Below the pieces are notes generated by a model. The model did no database searches. It saw only the letters and a list, made by a program, of their open reading frames with translations, and had not been told where the DNA came from. DNA of 64,000 nt, taken from positions 1 through 64,000 of the forward strand of contig JAEZJJ010000066.1 of the NCBI GenBank assembly GCA_023436395.1, written 5' to 3'. Position numbers and translations under genes: made by a program. Source of the DNA: Bacillota bacterium (GTDB lineage: Bacteria > Bacillota > Clostridia > Lachnospirales > Cellulosilyticaceae). This document shows positions 43,785-50,896 of the stretch, in pieces (positions within the stretch are counted from its first letter, which is position 1; each line of letters opens with the position of its first letter).

Positions 43785-44535
43785 GAGAAATAGCCTCCTT
43801 TGAAATCCTTTGAGCTTTACCAAAGTAGATGAAGGCATCCTCGATAGAATGCACACCCGCTTTTTCTTGAATTTCCTCAGGTGTTCCGGTAGCCAGAATC
43901 TTACCATTATTCATCATGGCAAGCTGGTGACATTTTGTAGCTTCATCCATCACATGAGTAGTGACTAGGATAGTTATTTTTTGTTCTGAGAGTTTATAAA
44001 GCTCTTCCCAAATGCTATAGCGTAAAACGGGATCTATCCCAACAGTAGGTTCGTCTAAGATGAGGACTTCGGGATTGGCTAATAGTGCAATGGCTAGAGA
44101 AAGCCTTTGTTTCATACCACCGGAATAGTTACAGACACGTTTATTAAGGTCAGCAGTTAGATTAACGAGTTCAGCGACATACATTATTCTTTCTTCAAGA
44201 ATAGATTTACTATAATTATAAAGTGCGCCAAAAAACTTAAGATTTTCATAAGCAGATAGTGAGGGGTATAAAGCGTTAGATTGAGACATATAACCAATTT
44301 TAGCCATAAGACTGAGATTAGGCATTTCTTGATTTAATATATAGATTTTTCCAGAGTCTGGTTTTGCAATACCCGCCATAAGTTTAACAGTTGTAGTTTT
44401 ACCACAGCCAGAGGGTCCTAAAAGCCCGTAGATAGAACCTTTAGGAATAGACAACGAAACATCAAAAAGTATCTGATGCTTCCCAAAGGATTTATTAATG
44501 TGTTCTAAGCGTAGAGCAGTTGTATGAATGGACAT
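43774..44535 (-). CDS. ABC transporter ATP-binding protein, 253 aa
   Basis: ATG 44535 follows GGAAGGTGGGAC; upstream in-frame codons lie in the operator region. Walker A GPSGCGKTTT, signature YSGGMKQRLSLA, Walker B VLILDEPTVGID, H-loop TTHVMDEA. Energises the adjoining ABC-2 permease. Divergent TetR gene upstream probably represses the pair. Confidence 0.92.
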   Translation of the reverse strand: MSIHTTALRLEHINKSFGKHQILFDVSLSIPKGSIYGLLGPSGCGKTTTVKLMAGIAKPDSGKIYILNQEMPNLSLMAKIGYMSQSNALYPSLSAYENLKFFGALYNYSKSILEERIMYVAELVNLTADLNKRVCNYSGGMKQRLSLAIALLANPEVLILDEPTVGIDPVLRYSIWEELYKLSEQKITILVTTHVMDEATKCHQLAMMNNGKILATGTPEEIQEKAGVHSIEDAFIYFGKAQRISKEAISHEN

Positions 44536-44560
44536 AGTCCCACCTTCCCTTTGATATTGA

Positions 44561-44641
44561 TTCCAACACGAAGTTGGTATATGATTATCATAATAAAATT
44601 CTGAAAAAATAAAATAGACAATTATTTGAAATGTGTTGGAA
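44561..44641. promoter_or_regulatory. Candidate TetR operators in divergent promoter region
   Basis: TTCCAACAC (44561-44569) and its inverse GTGTTGGAA (44633-44641) bracket the divergent promoter; the first site is also a local palindrome CCAAC-N5-GTTGG (44563-44577). Suits binding by the divergently encoded TetR protein. Confidence 0.55.
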
Positions 44642-44656
44642 TGGGGCAAAGTGAAT

Positions 44657-45232
44657 ATGATAAAAAATCCTGAGGTGACAAGAAATAAAATGATAGAAGC
44701 CTTTCTAGAAAGCTATAAGGATAAGCGTATTGAGCAGATTACTATAGGGGAGATAACTAAAAAAGCAAATGTAAATAGAGGCACATTTTATTATTACTAC
44801 AAAGATGTATATGATTTAATGGAACATATAGAGCAACAAATTTTCAAAGAAGTTGTAGATAAGATTGCAGAAATTATAGAACATATTATCAATAAAGATA
44901 TAGAGGGACTTGCAATAGTATTTAATGAGTTTTGGGAAAAATATAAGGAAACAGCCATGTTATTTATCGTCAATAAACCTAATTTAGTATTACAAAGAAA
45001 GATAAAGGAGAGAGGTAAACAAATCCTATTAGAGAGTTTTGGAATAGAAGAGGGATGCTTATCTCTTGAGCAGAAGTATTTACTTGAATATGTGGCAAAT
45101 GCACAATTTGGAGTAGTTGCCTATTGGATAGAGCACAATCAAGAGATATCAGCTACTCAATTGGCAAAGGTAATAGAAATGGCTAATCTTAAAGGGGCAA
45201 TAACTTCTATAAGTGAATTAGCAGAGGGATAA
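44657..45232 (+). CDS. TetR-family regulator, about 191 aa
   Basis: HTH at ~20-45 (ITIGEITKKANVNRGTFYYYYKDVYDLM). Start ATG 44657 or GTG 44651; starts further upstream lie within the operator repeat. Divergent from the ABC exporter, which it likely represses until a ligand (possibly the exported compound) binds its helical C-terminal domain. Confidence 0.9.
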   Translation: MIKNPEVTRNKMIEAFLESYKDKRIEQITIGEITKKANVNRGTFYYYYKDVYDLMEHIEQQIFKEVVDKIAEIIEHIINKDIEGLAIVFNEFWEKYKETAMLFIVNKPNLVLQRKIKERGKQILLESFGIEEGCLSLEQKYLLEYVANAQFGVVAYWIEHNQEISATQLAKVIEMANLKGAITSISELAEG

Positions 45233-45235
45233 AGT

Positions 45236-45264
45236 ATAAAGGGCTTTTAATGGGCCTTTTTTAT
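45236..45264 (+). terminator. Intrinsic terminator (short)
   Basis: AAAGGGC and GGGCCTTTTTT around a TTTTAAT loop, imperfect stem with a T tract. Confidence 0.5.
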
Positions 45265-45352
45265 TTGCAACAATAAATATTCTAAAAATAAATTATAGTG
45301 TGAACCATTTAACTATGAAGCAGTATCTATATAGATGAAAGGAGTGAAAAGA

Positions 45353-45883
45353 ATGAGTTTAACAGAAGTCTCAAGCGTGCTATCTGGAGAAAATGAAGAG
45401 AGTGAATTCGTGTTACAAATAAAAGAATTACAAGGCTCATTATACCGTTTGGCATATGGCATATTAAAAAATGTCCAAGATAGCGAAGATGCTATTAGTG
45501 AATCAATTTTAATGGCATACAAATATAAAAATAAGCTAAGGAGCCAAGAAGCATTTAGACCATGGATTACAAAAATTCTTATTAGAGAGTCCTATAAGAT
45601 ATTAAACAAGAATAAGAAGATAATGAAGGTATCATTAGAAGAATGTCATGAATTAACTAGTGAAGATGGATTAAGGGGGGAATTAATAGAGGTAATTAAA
45701 GAATTACCAGATGAATTATCTGTTGTTTTAATCCTATTTTATTATGAGGAATATACGGTGAAAGAGATTGCAAAGTTAGTTTCACTGAGAGAGGGAACCG
45801 TAAAATCTAGGTTATATAGAGGGAGAGAGAAGTTAAAGCAATGTATTTTGAGAGAGGAGGGAGAAACTCATGAAGGACTTTGA
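45353..45883 (+). CDS. ECF RNA polymerase sigma factor, 176 aa
   Basis: Start at ATG 45353 behind AAAGGAG. Region 2 LYRLAYGILKNVQDSEDAISE and region 4 ELPDELSVVLILFYYEEYTVKEIAKLVSLREGTVKSRL. The 3' end overlaps the DUF4179 gene by 14 bp, repeating the sigma/anti-sigma arrangement found 5.7 kb earlier. Confidence 0.92.
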   Translation: MSLTEVSSVLSGENEESEFVLQIKELQGSLYRLAYGILKNVQDSEDAISESILMAYKYKNKLRSQEAFRPWITKILIRESYKILNKNKKIMKVSLEECHELTSEDGLRGELIEVIKELPDELSVVLILFYYEEYTVKEIAKLVSLREGTVKSRLYRGREKLKQCILREEGETHEGL

Positions 45884-47348
45884 TGCGTATATTAAAGAAT
45901 GTGCTAAAGAGGAAAAAATACATATCCCCTTACATACGACACAAGCTATTAATAAAAAAATAAGAGAAATAGAGCTAGATAAAAAAAGAGGGAGTTTTAT
46001 TAAACTTAAAAGAAGGACAAGTATTCTTATTGCAATAGGGATAGTAACTTTAGGTGGAGTAGTATTAGCAAGTGATTTACCGCAGAAACTTATAAATGGA
46101 ATTAGTCAGTTTTTCCAGGGGGCACCAGATGCGAAATATGTGGCTGATGCATATGCATTAAGGGAATTAGAGCAATCTGTAGGTATTGCTATAGAAAAAC
46201 AAGGGATTAAAGTACAAATAGATAGTATTGCCTTAGATGATAATTTCTTAAATATCTTTTATACTATGTATTCTAAAGAAATAATATCTAAGCCAGATGA
46301 GTATGGAAATGCAGCATCATTGTATGTCCCACAAATGAAGTTAAAAATAGATAATGCGCTCTTTGAATATATGAATAATGGACAGAATACAGATGCTTAT
46401 CTAGAAAATGAGTATACACTTAAGGTAATGGAACGTATTAATGTGGCACATCTCCAATTACCAGAGGAGTTTGAGTTAGAAATAGATTTAATTAATCCTT
46501 GTGAAAAAGAGGGGGAGTGGATTATTAATGTTCCAGTGAAAAAACTGGAGGCACCTTCTAAGATTATCCAGGTGGATGAGTTTAAGCAGATAAATACAAT
46601 TACACCTTTTTCAAATCATCCAGAAGAAGAAAAGGGAACTTTTGATATTTGTGTAGAAAAGGTAATTTTATCACCACTTGCAAGCCAAATTGTTATTAGT
46701 GAAAGGAATGTTGGAGATGAATTACCTTTTAGTAACTTTGCTTTATTTGACCAAGATGGTAATAGTTTAGAGATTATTACCCAATGGGCAGGAATAAGTG
46801 GTGAAAGGAAAGAGGGAGAATCAAGAAATGGCTTTGAGTTTATAGCTCCAGATAATTTAGAGAAACTAATATTAGTGCCCACTAAATTTCATAGAATGGA
46901 GGATAAATTAAAAGATGGAATAACTTATGGAGAGAAGTTGGCGGAGTATGAAGATAAATATCCAAATGTAATAGAGTTTCCAATAGAACAAATACCTTGT
47001 GAGATCCAGAGGGGACCACTTATTACGTATAGCATTTTATCCTTAGAGACTAATCAAGATACTATGACAGTAAGATTTAAGATAAAGGGGGTAGCAAAAG
47101 ATCAAGTAATGAAAACAGATATATTTTTATTAGATGATAAAGGAAAATTTATGTTCCGTAATGCAATAAAAGGCATATCTATTGATAGGGAGACGGGAAT
47201 TTACACACTAAGAATCACTAATGCAAAGAAAGATGATAGGCCGGTAGATTTTAATAAAGCTAAATATTTTACAATAGATGATGGAGGCTATTTATTGCCA
47301 GAAGAAATATTGTGGGACCAAGCTATAGAAATAGATTTATCAAAGTGA
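45870..47348 (+). CDS. DUF4179-type membrane protein, probable anti-sigma factor
   Basis: 492 residues. Short cytosolic N-terminus, TM at ~50-68 (TSILIAIGIVTLGGVVLAS), then the DUF4179-like extracytoplasmic domain starting LPQKLINGISQFFQG. Little direct similarity by eye to the other DUF4179 protein of the window beyond architecture, so the two pairs probably answer different signals. Confidence 0.78.
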   Translation: MKDFDAYIKECAKEEKIHIPLHTTQAINKKIREIELDKKRGSFIKLKRRTSILIAIGIVTLGGVVLASDLPQKLINGISQFFQGAPDAKYVADAYALRELEQSVGIAIEKQGIKVQIDSIALDDNFLNIFYTMYSKEIISKPDEYGNAASLYVPQMKLKIDNALFEYMNNGQNTDAYLENEYTLKVMERINVAHLQLPEEFELEIDLINPCEKEGEWIINVPVKKLEAPSKIIQVDEFKQINTITPFSNHPEEEKGTFDICVEKVILSPLASQIVISERNVGDELPFSNFALFDQDGNSLEIITQWAGISGERKEGESRNGFEFIAPDNLEKLILVPTKFHRMEDKLKDGITYGEKLAEYEDKYPNVIEFPIEQIPCEIQRGPLITYSILSLETNQDTMTVRFKIKGVAKDQVMKTDIFLLDDKGKFMFRNAIKGISIDRETGIYTLRITNAKKDDRPVDFNKAKYFTIDDGGYLLPEEILWDQAIEIDLSK

Positions 47349-47402
47349 TACTACAATTGTGATTAAGTTGTAGTGTGATTGTGATATATAAATGGTTATT
47401 TC

Positions 47403-47459
47403 AAAAGCCAAAGGATATACAAGCAATTTAAGGATTGCAGTATATCCTTTGGCTTTTTT
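47403..47459. terminator. Strong bidirectional terminator
   Basis: AAAAGCCAAAGGATATAC pairs perfectly with GTATATCCTTTGGCTTTT; inner GCAAT/ATTGC adds pairs. Between convergent genes. Confidence 0.85.
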
Positions 47460-47467
47460 GGGGTGAA

Positions 47468-48946
47468 TTAGACTGTAATTAAGCCATACATAGGGTCATT
47501 TAATACATTTAGCATAGCTTCATAAGGTGATTTACCAATATTAGCAAGGATAGATTTGAAGACAGATGGAGATTGACCACTAGCCATTTGTACACCCTTA
47601 TAGTTTGAGGTAACCTGGAACACATCATTTCTAGAATTAACGTTCCAGAAGACTACATTAGGCATAGCATAGCCATGAGCGGCATAGTTTTTCACCATGC
47701 TATCATAGAAGGTCCAGTTGCCCCTAGAGGTAGTTGCAAAGTCAAATTCCATATCTGTAATAACGACTAAAGAGGCTGGAAGTTCATCTGAACTAAGCTT
47801 ATTTTTTACAGCAACAGTCAAAATAAGGTTAAAGGCAGCTTCTAGGTCTGTATTCTCCACAATAGCAGGTATGCACTTGATTTTATCATAAAGGGTATTG
47901 CCCTTTACTTTAATTAATGAAGGCTTGCTTGAGAACGTCATAAAAGTATCTTTAAAAGCACCCTTATTACGTTCAGCAAAGTAAAGTGCTAGACCAATAG
48001 AGGAATGGATAGGACGACCTCTCATAGAGCCAGAAGTATCAGCCATAACGAGTACATTCTGCTCGCCTGTCACATAGTTAGGAAGGCTCTTCCATTGCTC
48101 CTCTAACAAAGCATCATAGTGATGAAAAGAGAAGTTTGAACTACGTTCAGATAACCCAAGCTGCTCTAAGATATCATAAGGATATAAGGTACTGGCATTA
48201 ACCTTAGCTTCACCTTTAGTAACAGCGTTTAAGTAATTCGTGAAGCCCTCTTCATCATGAGCTTTAAATGCCTTGTGATAGATAAACATGGCCCTTGAAG
48301 GGACATGTTCATAAGCAATCTCAGACCAGTTTTGACCAGACATTTTAACTTCTGTCACATCAATATGCTTACGAAGCTTAGAGAGGGTTTGCCTATAAGC
48401 TTTTTCAGAAAGGCCCAGTCTTTTGGCAGTTAACTTACCAAGACGTGTTGTATCATTGGAACTAGCATTGACAGACTTTAACCACTTAGCTAGTAAGCTA
48501 ATAGGCTCATTGGCATGGTAATTTGCTAAGTCTAGAGTGAACTGCTCCTTGAGATAACCCCACATAGCATCTTCAACTGGTGTATCTACTAAGGTATAAA
48601 AGTCATCATAACGACCTAATAAAGCAATAGCATCAAAATTCTTAATTACTATTTCAGGTGCTAATGTAGCTAAATATTTAAGGATAACCCTAAAGGTACG
48701 ACGTTCACCGAGTCCACCGCGGATATTACGTGCATAAAAGGCCATTTTAGTAGCAAGCAAAGTATCTTCTGCTAAGGCAGCGCTAAAGAGTCGTTCAACT
48801 TCACTTTCATCACGTGTTCTAAGACTACCGATAGTACCAAAGAGGTCAAGGAGGCTACTATTGGTTGTTTTAAGAGCAACTGCTCCATTTTCTGTGTATG
48901 TAAAGTTAGTTTCCTTTTGTAAAAATGATAAAAATTTGTTTTTCAT
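47468..48946 (-). CDS. DUF2828 protein, Ro60/TROVE-like with vWA domain
   Basis: 492 residues; ATG 48946 after AAGGAGATGATTTT. N-terminal GAVALKTTNSSLLDLFGTIG and RNIRGGLGERRTFRVILKYL are typical of DUF2828 proteins, whose helical N-terminus and C-terminal von Willebrand A domain parallel Ro60. The vWA MIDAS DTSGSM is at ~303, with a later TDMEF. Ro proteins bind Y RNAs and misfolded RNAs. Here three folded RNAs with tRNA-like parts lie immediately upstream on the same strand, only ~30 bp from the start codon, so protein and RNAs are probably one transcript. Binding of those RNAs is inference from context. Confidence 0.85.
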   Translation of the reverse strand: MKNKFLSFLQKETNFTYTENGAVALKTTNSSLLDLFGTIGSLRTRDESEVERLFSAALAEDTLLATKMAFYARNIRGGLGERRTFRVILKYLATLAPEIVIKNFDAIALLGRYDDFYTLVDTPVEDAMWGYLKEQFTLDLANYHANEPISLLAKWLKSVNASSNDTTRLGKLTAKRLGLSEKAYRQTLSKLRKHIDVTEVKMSGQNWSEIAYEHVPSRAMFIYHKAFKAHDEEGFTNYLNAVTKGEAKVNASTLYPYDILEQLGLSERSSNFSFHHYDALLEEQWKSLPNYVTGEQNVLVMADTSGSMRGRPIHSSIGLALYFAERNKGAFKDTFMTFSSKPSLIKVKGNTLYDKIKCIPAIVENTDLEAAFNLILTVAVKNKLSSDELPASLVVITDMEFDFATTSRGNWTFYDSMVKNYAAHGYAMPNVVFWNVNSRNDVFQVTSNYKGVQMASGQSPSVFKSILANIGKSPYEAMLNVLNDPMYGLITV

Positions 48947-48974
48947 AAAATCATCTCCTTATAAAAGTAAATTC

Positions 48975-49087
48975 AAGACGCCCTCCACTATTGCATAAGG
49001 GATTCGAACCCTTAATATTCTCTAAGGAATACTCCTGGCGTGGACTTAAAGTTTGGAGCAATAAGGTTTTTGCTGATAAGGCGTCTT
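48975..49087 (-). ncRNA. Array 1 RNA unit 3 (tRNA-like T arm)
   Basis: Closed by AAGACGCC/GGCGTCTT. After the 5' stem comes TTATCAGCAA (the shared TACAGC-like element). Contains a canonical T arm AAGGGTTCGAATCCCTT (48997-49013 on the plus strand), a hairpin before it resembling a long variable arm (GTATTC/GAATAT), and ATTGC/GCAAT pairing as a short acceptor-like stem. No D arm recognised. The 3' end runs into the DUF2828 ribosome binding site. Confidence 0.65.
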
Positions 49088-49094
49088 TAGATAC

Positions 49095-49198
49095 AAGGCA
49101 CACATTTCACGCTCTACCAACTGAGCTACTAATAAAGCTGCTTCTTTATTAGACTAGAATCGAACTAGTGACATCTTTGTATATGCAGTAGGTGCCTT
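49095..49198 (-). ncRNA. Array 1 RNA unit 2: circularly permuted tRNA-like RNA
   Basis: Outer stem AAGGCAC/GTGCCTT. Read on the minus strand: T arm ACTAGTTCGATTCTAGT (49153-49169), then 3' acceptor strand CTAATAAAG (49144-49152), six-base loop AAGCAG, 5' acceptor strand CTTTATTAG (49129-49137), TA, then a perfect D arm GCTCAGTTGGTAGAGC (49111-49126). The acceptor strands pair over 9 bp. The tRNA elements are thus complete but in permuted order, with the stem that closes the RNA in place of the anticodon arm, as in YrlA-type bacterial Y RNAs. Confidence 0.8.
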
Positions 49199-49206
49199 TA
49201 TAGAAC

Positions 49207-49257
49207 AGGTTACTGTTTTTCACTTAATTGGTGATAAAAGTTGCTGTAAGTAACCTT
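49207..49257 (-). ncRNA. Array 1 RNA unit 1: hairpin without tRNA module
   Basis: AAGGTTACT-TACAGC ... AGTAACCT, with an inner TCAC/GTGA hairpin. First in the array, ~8 nt after a TATAAG -10-like box. Closely similar to unit 1 of array 2 (same stem sequence, TTACAGCAA, TCACC...AGTGAAA). Confidence 0.7.
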
Positions 49258-49262
49258 GTAAG

Positions 49263-49310
49263 CTTATAATAAAACTAGTTGATAGAAAATTCATGAAAAA
49301 AAGTTTGCGA
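49263..49310 (-). promoter_or_regulatory. Promoter with conserved 24-bp motif, array 1/DUF2828 copy
   Basis: Minus strand: TCGCAA-N3-TTTTTTTCATGA then AATT (49287-49310), 22 bp, TATAAG. The same motif occurs upstream of array 2 and rtcB. It also lies 10-30 bp before the divergent hydrolase start at 49319 and could affect that gene. Confidence 0.7.
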
Positions 49311-49318
49311 GGTGTGAA

Positions 49319-50047
49319 ATGTTAAAGTTTATTGGAATCGGTAGTGCATTTAACACAGACTTAGGGAATACCAGTGCTTATATTAAGAAAGAGGATAGAA
49401 TGCTTTTGATAGATTGTGGCGGAACAGTATTTCATGAACTTCAAAAGCAGAAGCTCCTAGAGGGTATTAATCAGATTTATATTGTTATTACACATACACA
49501 TCCAGACCATGTAGGGAGTGTGGGAGAGGTTATTTTTCATTTTTATTATTTACTGGGTAAAAAAGCTACTATTATATATCCTCATAAGGAGCATATAACT
49601 AAATTTTTGGAATCAGTAGGTGTGAGTGAGGAGATGTATGAGCTTTTATCTATGAGTCAAGTAAATCAGGAAACATATATACAGGATCAGTATTTAGGTG
49701 AAATAGGAATTAAGCACATACCAGTAACTCATGTTGAAACTATAGAGGCATATGGCTTTATGTTAAAGATACAAGGGAAAACACTTTATTATAGTGGGGA
49801 TGCTAATAAGCTACCTATTGAAGTGATACAAGGCTTGCAAGATGAAAAAATAGATGCTATTTACCATGATACTTGTGGATTAGATTATGAAGGGAATAGC
49901 CATATGTCATTGAAGAAACTAAAGGAAATCATAGAGGAGCCTTATAGAGGGAAAGTATTTTGCATGCATTTAGATAAGCATATTACTAAGGAGGTGATTT
50001 TAGAAGAAGGTTTTAAAGTAGTTAACAGATATAAGGAGATGGGTTAA
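49319..50047 (+). CDS. Metallo-beta-lactamase-fold hydrolase (RNase Z/phosphodiesterase-like), 242 aa
   Basis: Start ATG 49319 is 12 bases after GCGAGGTG. Metal ligands: HTHPDH (~61-66), VTHVE His, YSGDANK Asp and CMHLDKH His. The compact single domain beginning IGIGSAFNTDLGNTS resembles RNase Z-like and cyclic-phosphodiesterase MBL proteins. In this RNA-repair context it may trim or process RNA ends, for example of the tRNA-like RNAs, but this is inference. Overlaps the next gene by one base. Confidence 0.8.
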   Translation: MLKFIGIGSAFNTDLGNTSAYIKKEDRMLLIDCGGTVFHELQKQKLLEGINQIYIVITHTHPDHVGSVGEVIFHFYYLLGKKATIIYPHKEHITKFLESVGVSEEMYELLSMSQVNQETYIQDQYLGEIGIKHIPVTHVETIEAYGFMLKIQGKTLYYSGDANKLPIEVIQGLQDEKIDAIYHDTCGLDYEGNSHMSLKKLKEIIEEPYRGKVFCMHLDKHITKEVILEEGFKVVNRYKEMG

Positions 50048-50310
50048 TGAAAGGTAATAAAAGGAGTCATAAAAAAGGAGTTATTCTTACTATAGGAAGT
50101 TTAATAGCAATAGGTATCATAGTTATGCAATTAGCATTAAACAACAATACTCATGAGGCATCATCTATTGCAATTATTGGAGGTGCTGATGGACCTACGG
50201 CTGTGTTTTTAACTAGTTTAGTAGCTGTAGAGAAAATAGGTCTCATAGTTTTGGGATTAATACTTGTAATAGGAATAAGTGTAGTGATTTATAAGAAAAG
50301 AAAAAAATAG
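50047..50310 (+). CDS. 87-aa membrane protein with GGADGPT motif
   Basis: Start overlaps the previous stop (TAATG). Two hydrophobic segments (~12-31 and ~62-82) flank IAIIGGADGPTAVFLTS, a motif best known from the beta subunit of Na+-translocating decarboxylases. At 87 residues this is not that subunit; short proteins of this type are common in Clostridia and uncharacterised. Co-transcribed with the MBL hydrolase; converges on array 2. Confidence 0.7.
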   Translation: MKGNKRSHKKGVILTIGSLIAIGIIVMQLALNNNTHEASSIAIIGGADGPTAVFLTSLVAVEKIGLIVLGLILVIGISVVIYKKRKK

Positions 50311-50414
50311 CCTTCAAGACACATTAAAAGTAAAGGGAATTGAACCCCTCAAATCCCCAAGAGGAGAAGTGAGCTAACCAATAGTTAGTAGCTGTTAGTG
50401 TCTTTAGGCTATTT
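50302..50414 (-). terminator. Terminator formed by the last RNA of array 2
   Basis: The outer stem of unit 5 extends to ATAGCCT-AAGACAC pairing with GTGTCTT-AAGGCTAT and is followed by T7 on the minus strand, so the unit doubles as an intrinsic terminator. Confidence 0.7.
50316..50404 (-). ncRNA. Array 2 RNA unit 5 (T-arm-like, terminator-forming)
   Basis: AAGACAC-TAACAGC ... GTGTCTT. Contains a T-arm-like AGGGGTTCAATTCCCTT (about 50333-50349) and a CTAAC/GTTAG hairpin. No acceptor pair recognised, so the tRNA module is incomplete as in the last unit of array 1. Confidence 0.65.
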
Positions 50415-50432
50415 GGGTTTGTGATAGTAAAC

Positions 50433-50571
50433 AAGACATTATTATTTATAGCCAGCGCTCCTAATCATTTGAGCTACTATAATAGAGACCTTTTACCAAG
50501 GCACTATAATAGGTGAGATTTCAACTCACAACCTCAGAGCCCCTAAATAAGAACATGGCTGTTCATGTCTT
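50433..50571 (-). ncRNA. Array 2 RNA unit 4: permuted tRNA-like RNA
   Basis: AAGACAT/ATGTCTT outer stem, then GAACAGCC. T arm GTGAGTTGAAATCTCAC (50513-50529), 3' acceptor strand CTATTATAG (50504-50512), 18-nt linker with a small CCTT/AAGG hairpin, 5' acceptor strand CTATTATAG (50477-50485) pairing at 8 of 9 positions, TA, and D arm GCTC-AAATGATTAG-GAGC (50457-50474). Permuted order as in unit 2 of array 1. Confidence 0.72.
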
Positions 50572-50584
50572 TATACTATCTTTC

Positions 50585-50639
50585 AAGGTACATCATTGTT
50601 TTCGCAATCTCGGAAATAATAGATGGCTGTAAGTACCTT
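50585..50639 (-). ncRNA. Array 2 RNA unit 3: simple hairpin
   Basis: AAGGTAC-TTACAGC-CATC ... GATG-TACCTT; the outer and inner stems are interrupted by the TACAGC bulge. No tRNA element; resembles the first unit of each array. Confidence 0.65.
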
Positions 50640-50652
50640 TAGGTATGTTTAC

Positions 50653-50775
50653 AAGGCACGCTTTTAATCTTGTGCGTTTACCAAATTCCTCCACTAATAC
50701 TATAAGTATTAGGCTGGACTTGAACCAGCAAGATCATATGATCGCAAGACCCTATTGAGTAGCTGTATGTGCCTT
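50653..50775 (-). ncRNA. Array 2 RNA unit 2: circularly permuted tRNA-Leu-like RNA
   Basis: Outer stem AAGGCAC/GTGCCTT, then ATACAGC. Minus-strand order: anticodon-stem 3' strand TCTTG (50745-50749), long-variable-arm hairpin GATCATATGATC, T arm GCTGGTTCAAGTCCAGC (50713-50729), acceptor CTAATAC, 5-base loop TTATA, acceptor GTATTAG (50694-50712 overall), a tRNA-Leu-like D region (TGGAGGAATTTGGTAAACGC), then anticodon-stem 5' strand CAAGA and TTAAAA. Every tRNA stem can pair, but the ends are joined and the anticodon loop is opened into the closing stem. Confidence 0.82.
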
Positions 50776-50782
50776 TAAAAAC

Positions 50783-50838
50783 AGGTTGCCTTTGCGGTTT
50801 CACTAAAAGGTGAGAGCATGTTTGCTGTAAGCAACCTT
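50783..50838 (-). ncRNA. Array 2 RNA unit 1: hairpin without tRNA module
   Basis: AAGGTTGC-TTACAGC ... GCAACCT with inner TCACC/AGTGA. Starts 33 nt after the conserved upstream motif, the same distance as unit 1 of array 1. Confidence 0.7.
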
Positions 50839-50842
50839 ATGA

Positions 50843-50891
50843 GTATAGTATATGATGAAATCTTTAAAATATCATGAAAAAATTGTTGCGA
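50843..50891 (-). promoter_or_regulatory. Promoter with conserved 24-bp motif, array 2 copy
   Basis: Minus strand: TCGCAA-N3-TTTTTTCATGA then TATT (50868-50891); a TATACT -10-like box lies 19-24 bp downstream. Begins right after the stop codon of the second WYL gene. Confidence 0.7.
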
Positions 50892-50896
50892 GTTGC

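Noticed and set aside
49287..49310. Sigma-54 promoter as in RtcR-controlled rtc operons
   Set aside because: No TGGCAC-N5-TTGC pattern and no RtcR-like activator; a sigma-A-like TATAAG at fixed spacing fits better.
50047..50310. Beta subunit of a Na+-translocating decarboxylase
   Set aside because: Only the GGADGPT motif is shared; the protein is 87 residues against roughly 370-430 and no alpha or gamma subunit gene is nearby.
48975..50775. Ordinary tRNA genes (T-loop GGTTCGAATCC and D-arm sequences on the minus strand)
   Set aside because: Acceptor strands and arms are in permuted order, several units lack arms, and anticodon loops are opened; none gives a normal cloverleaf.
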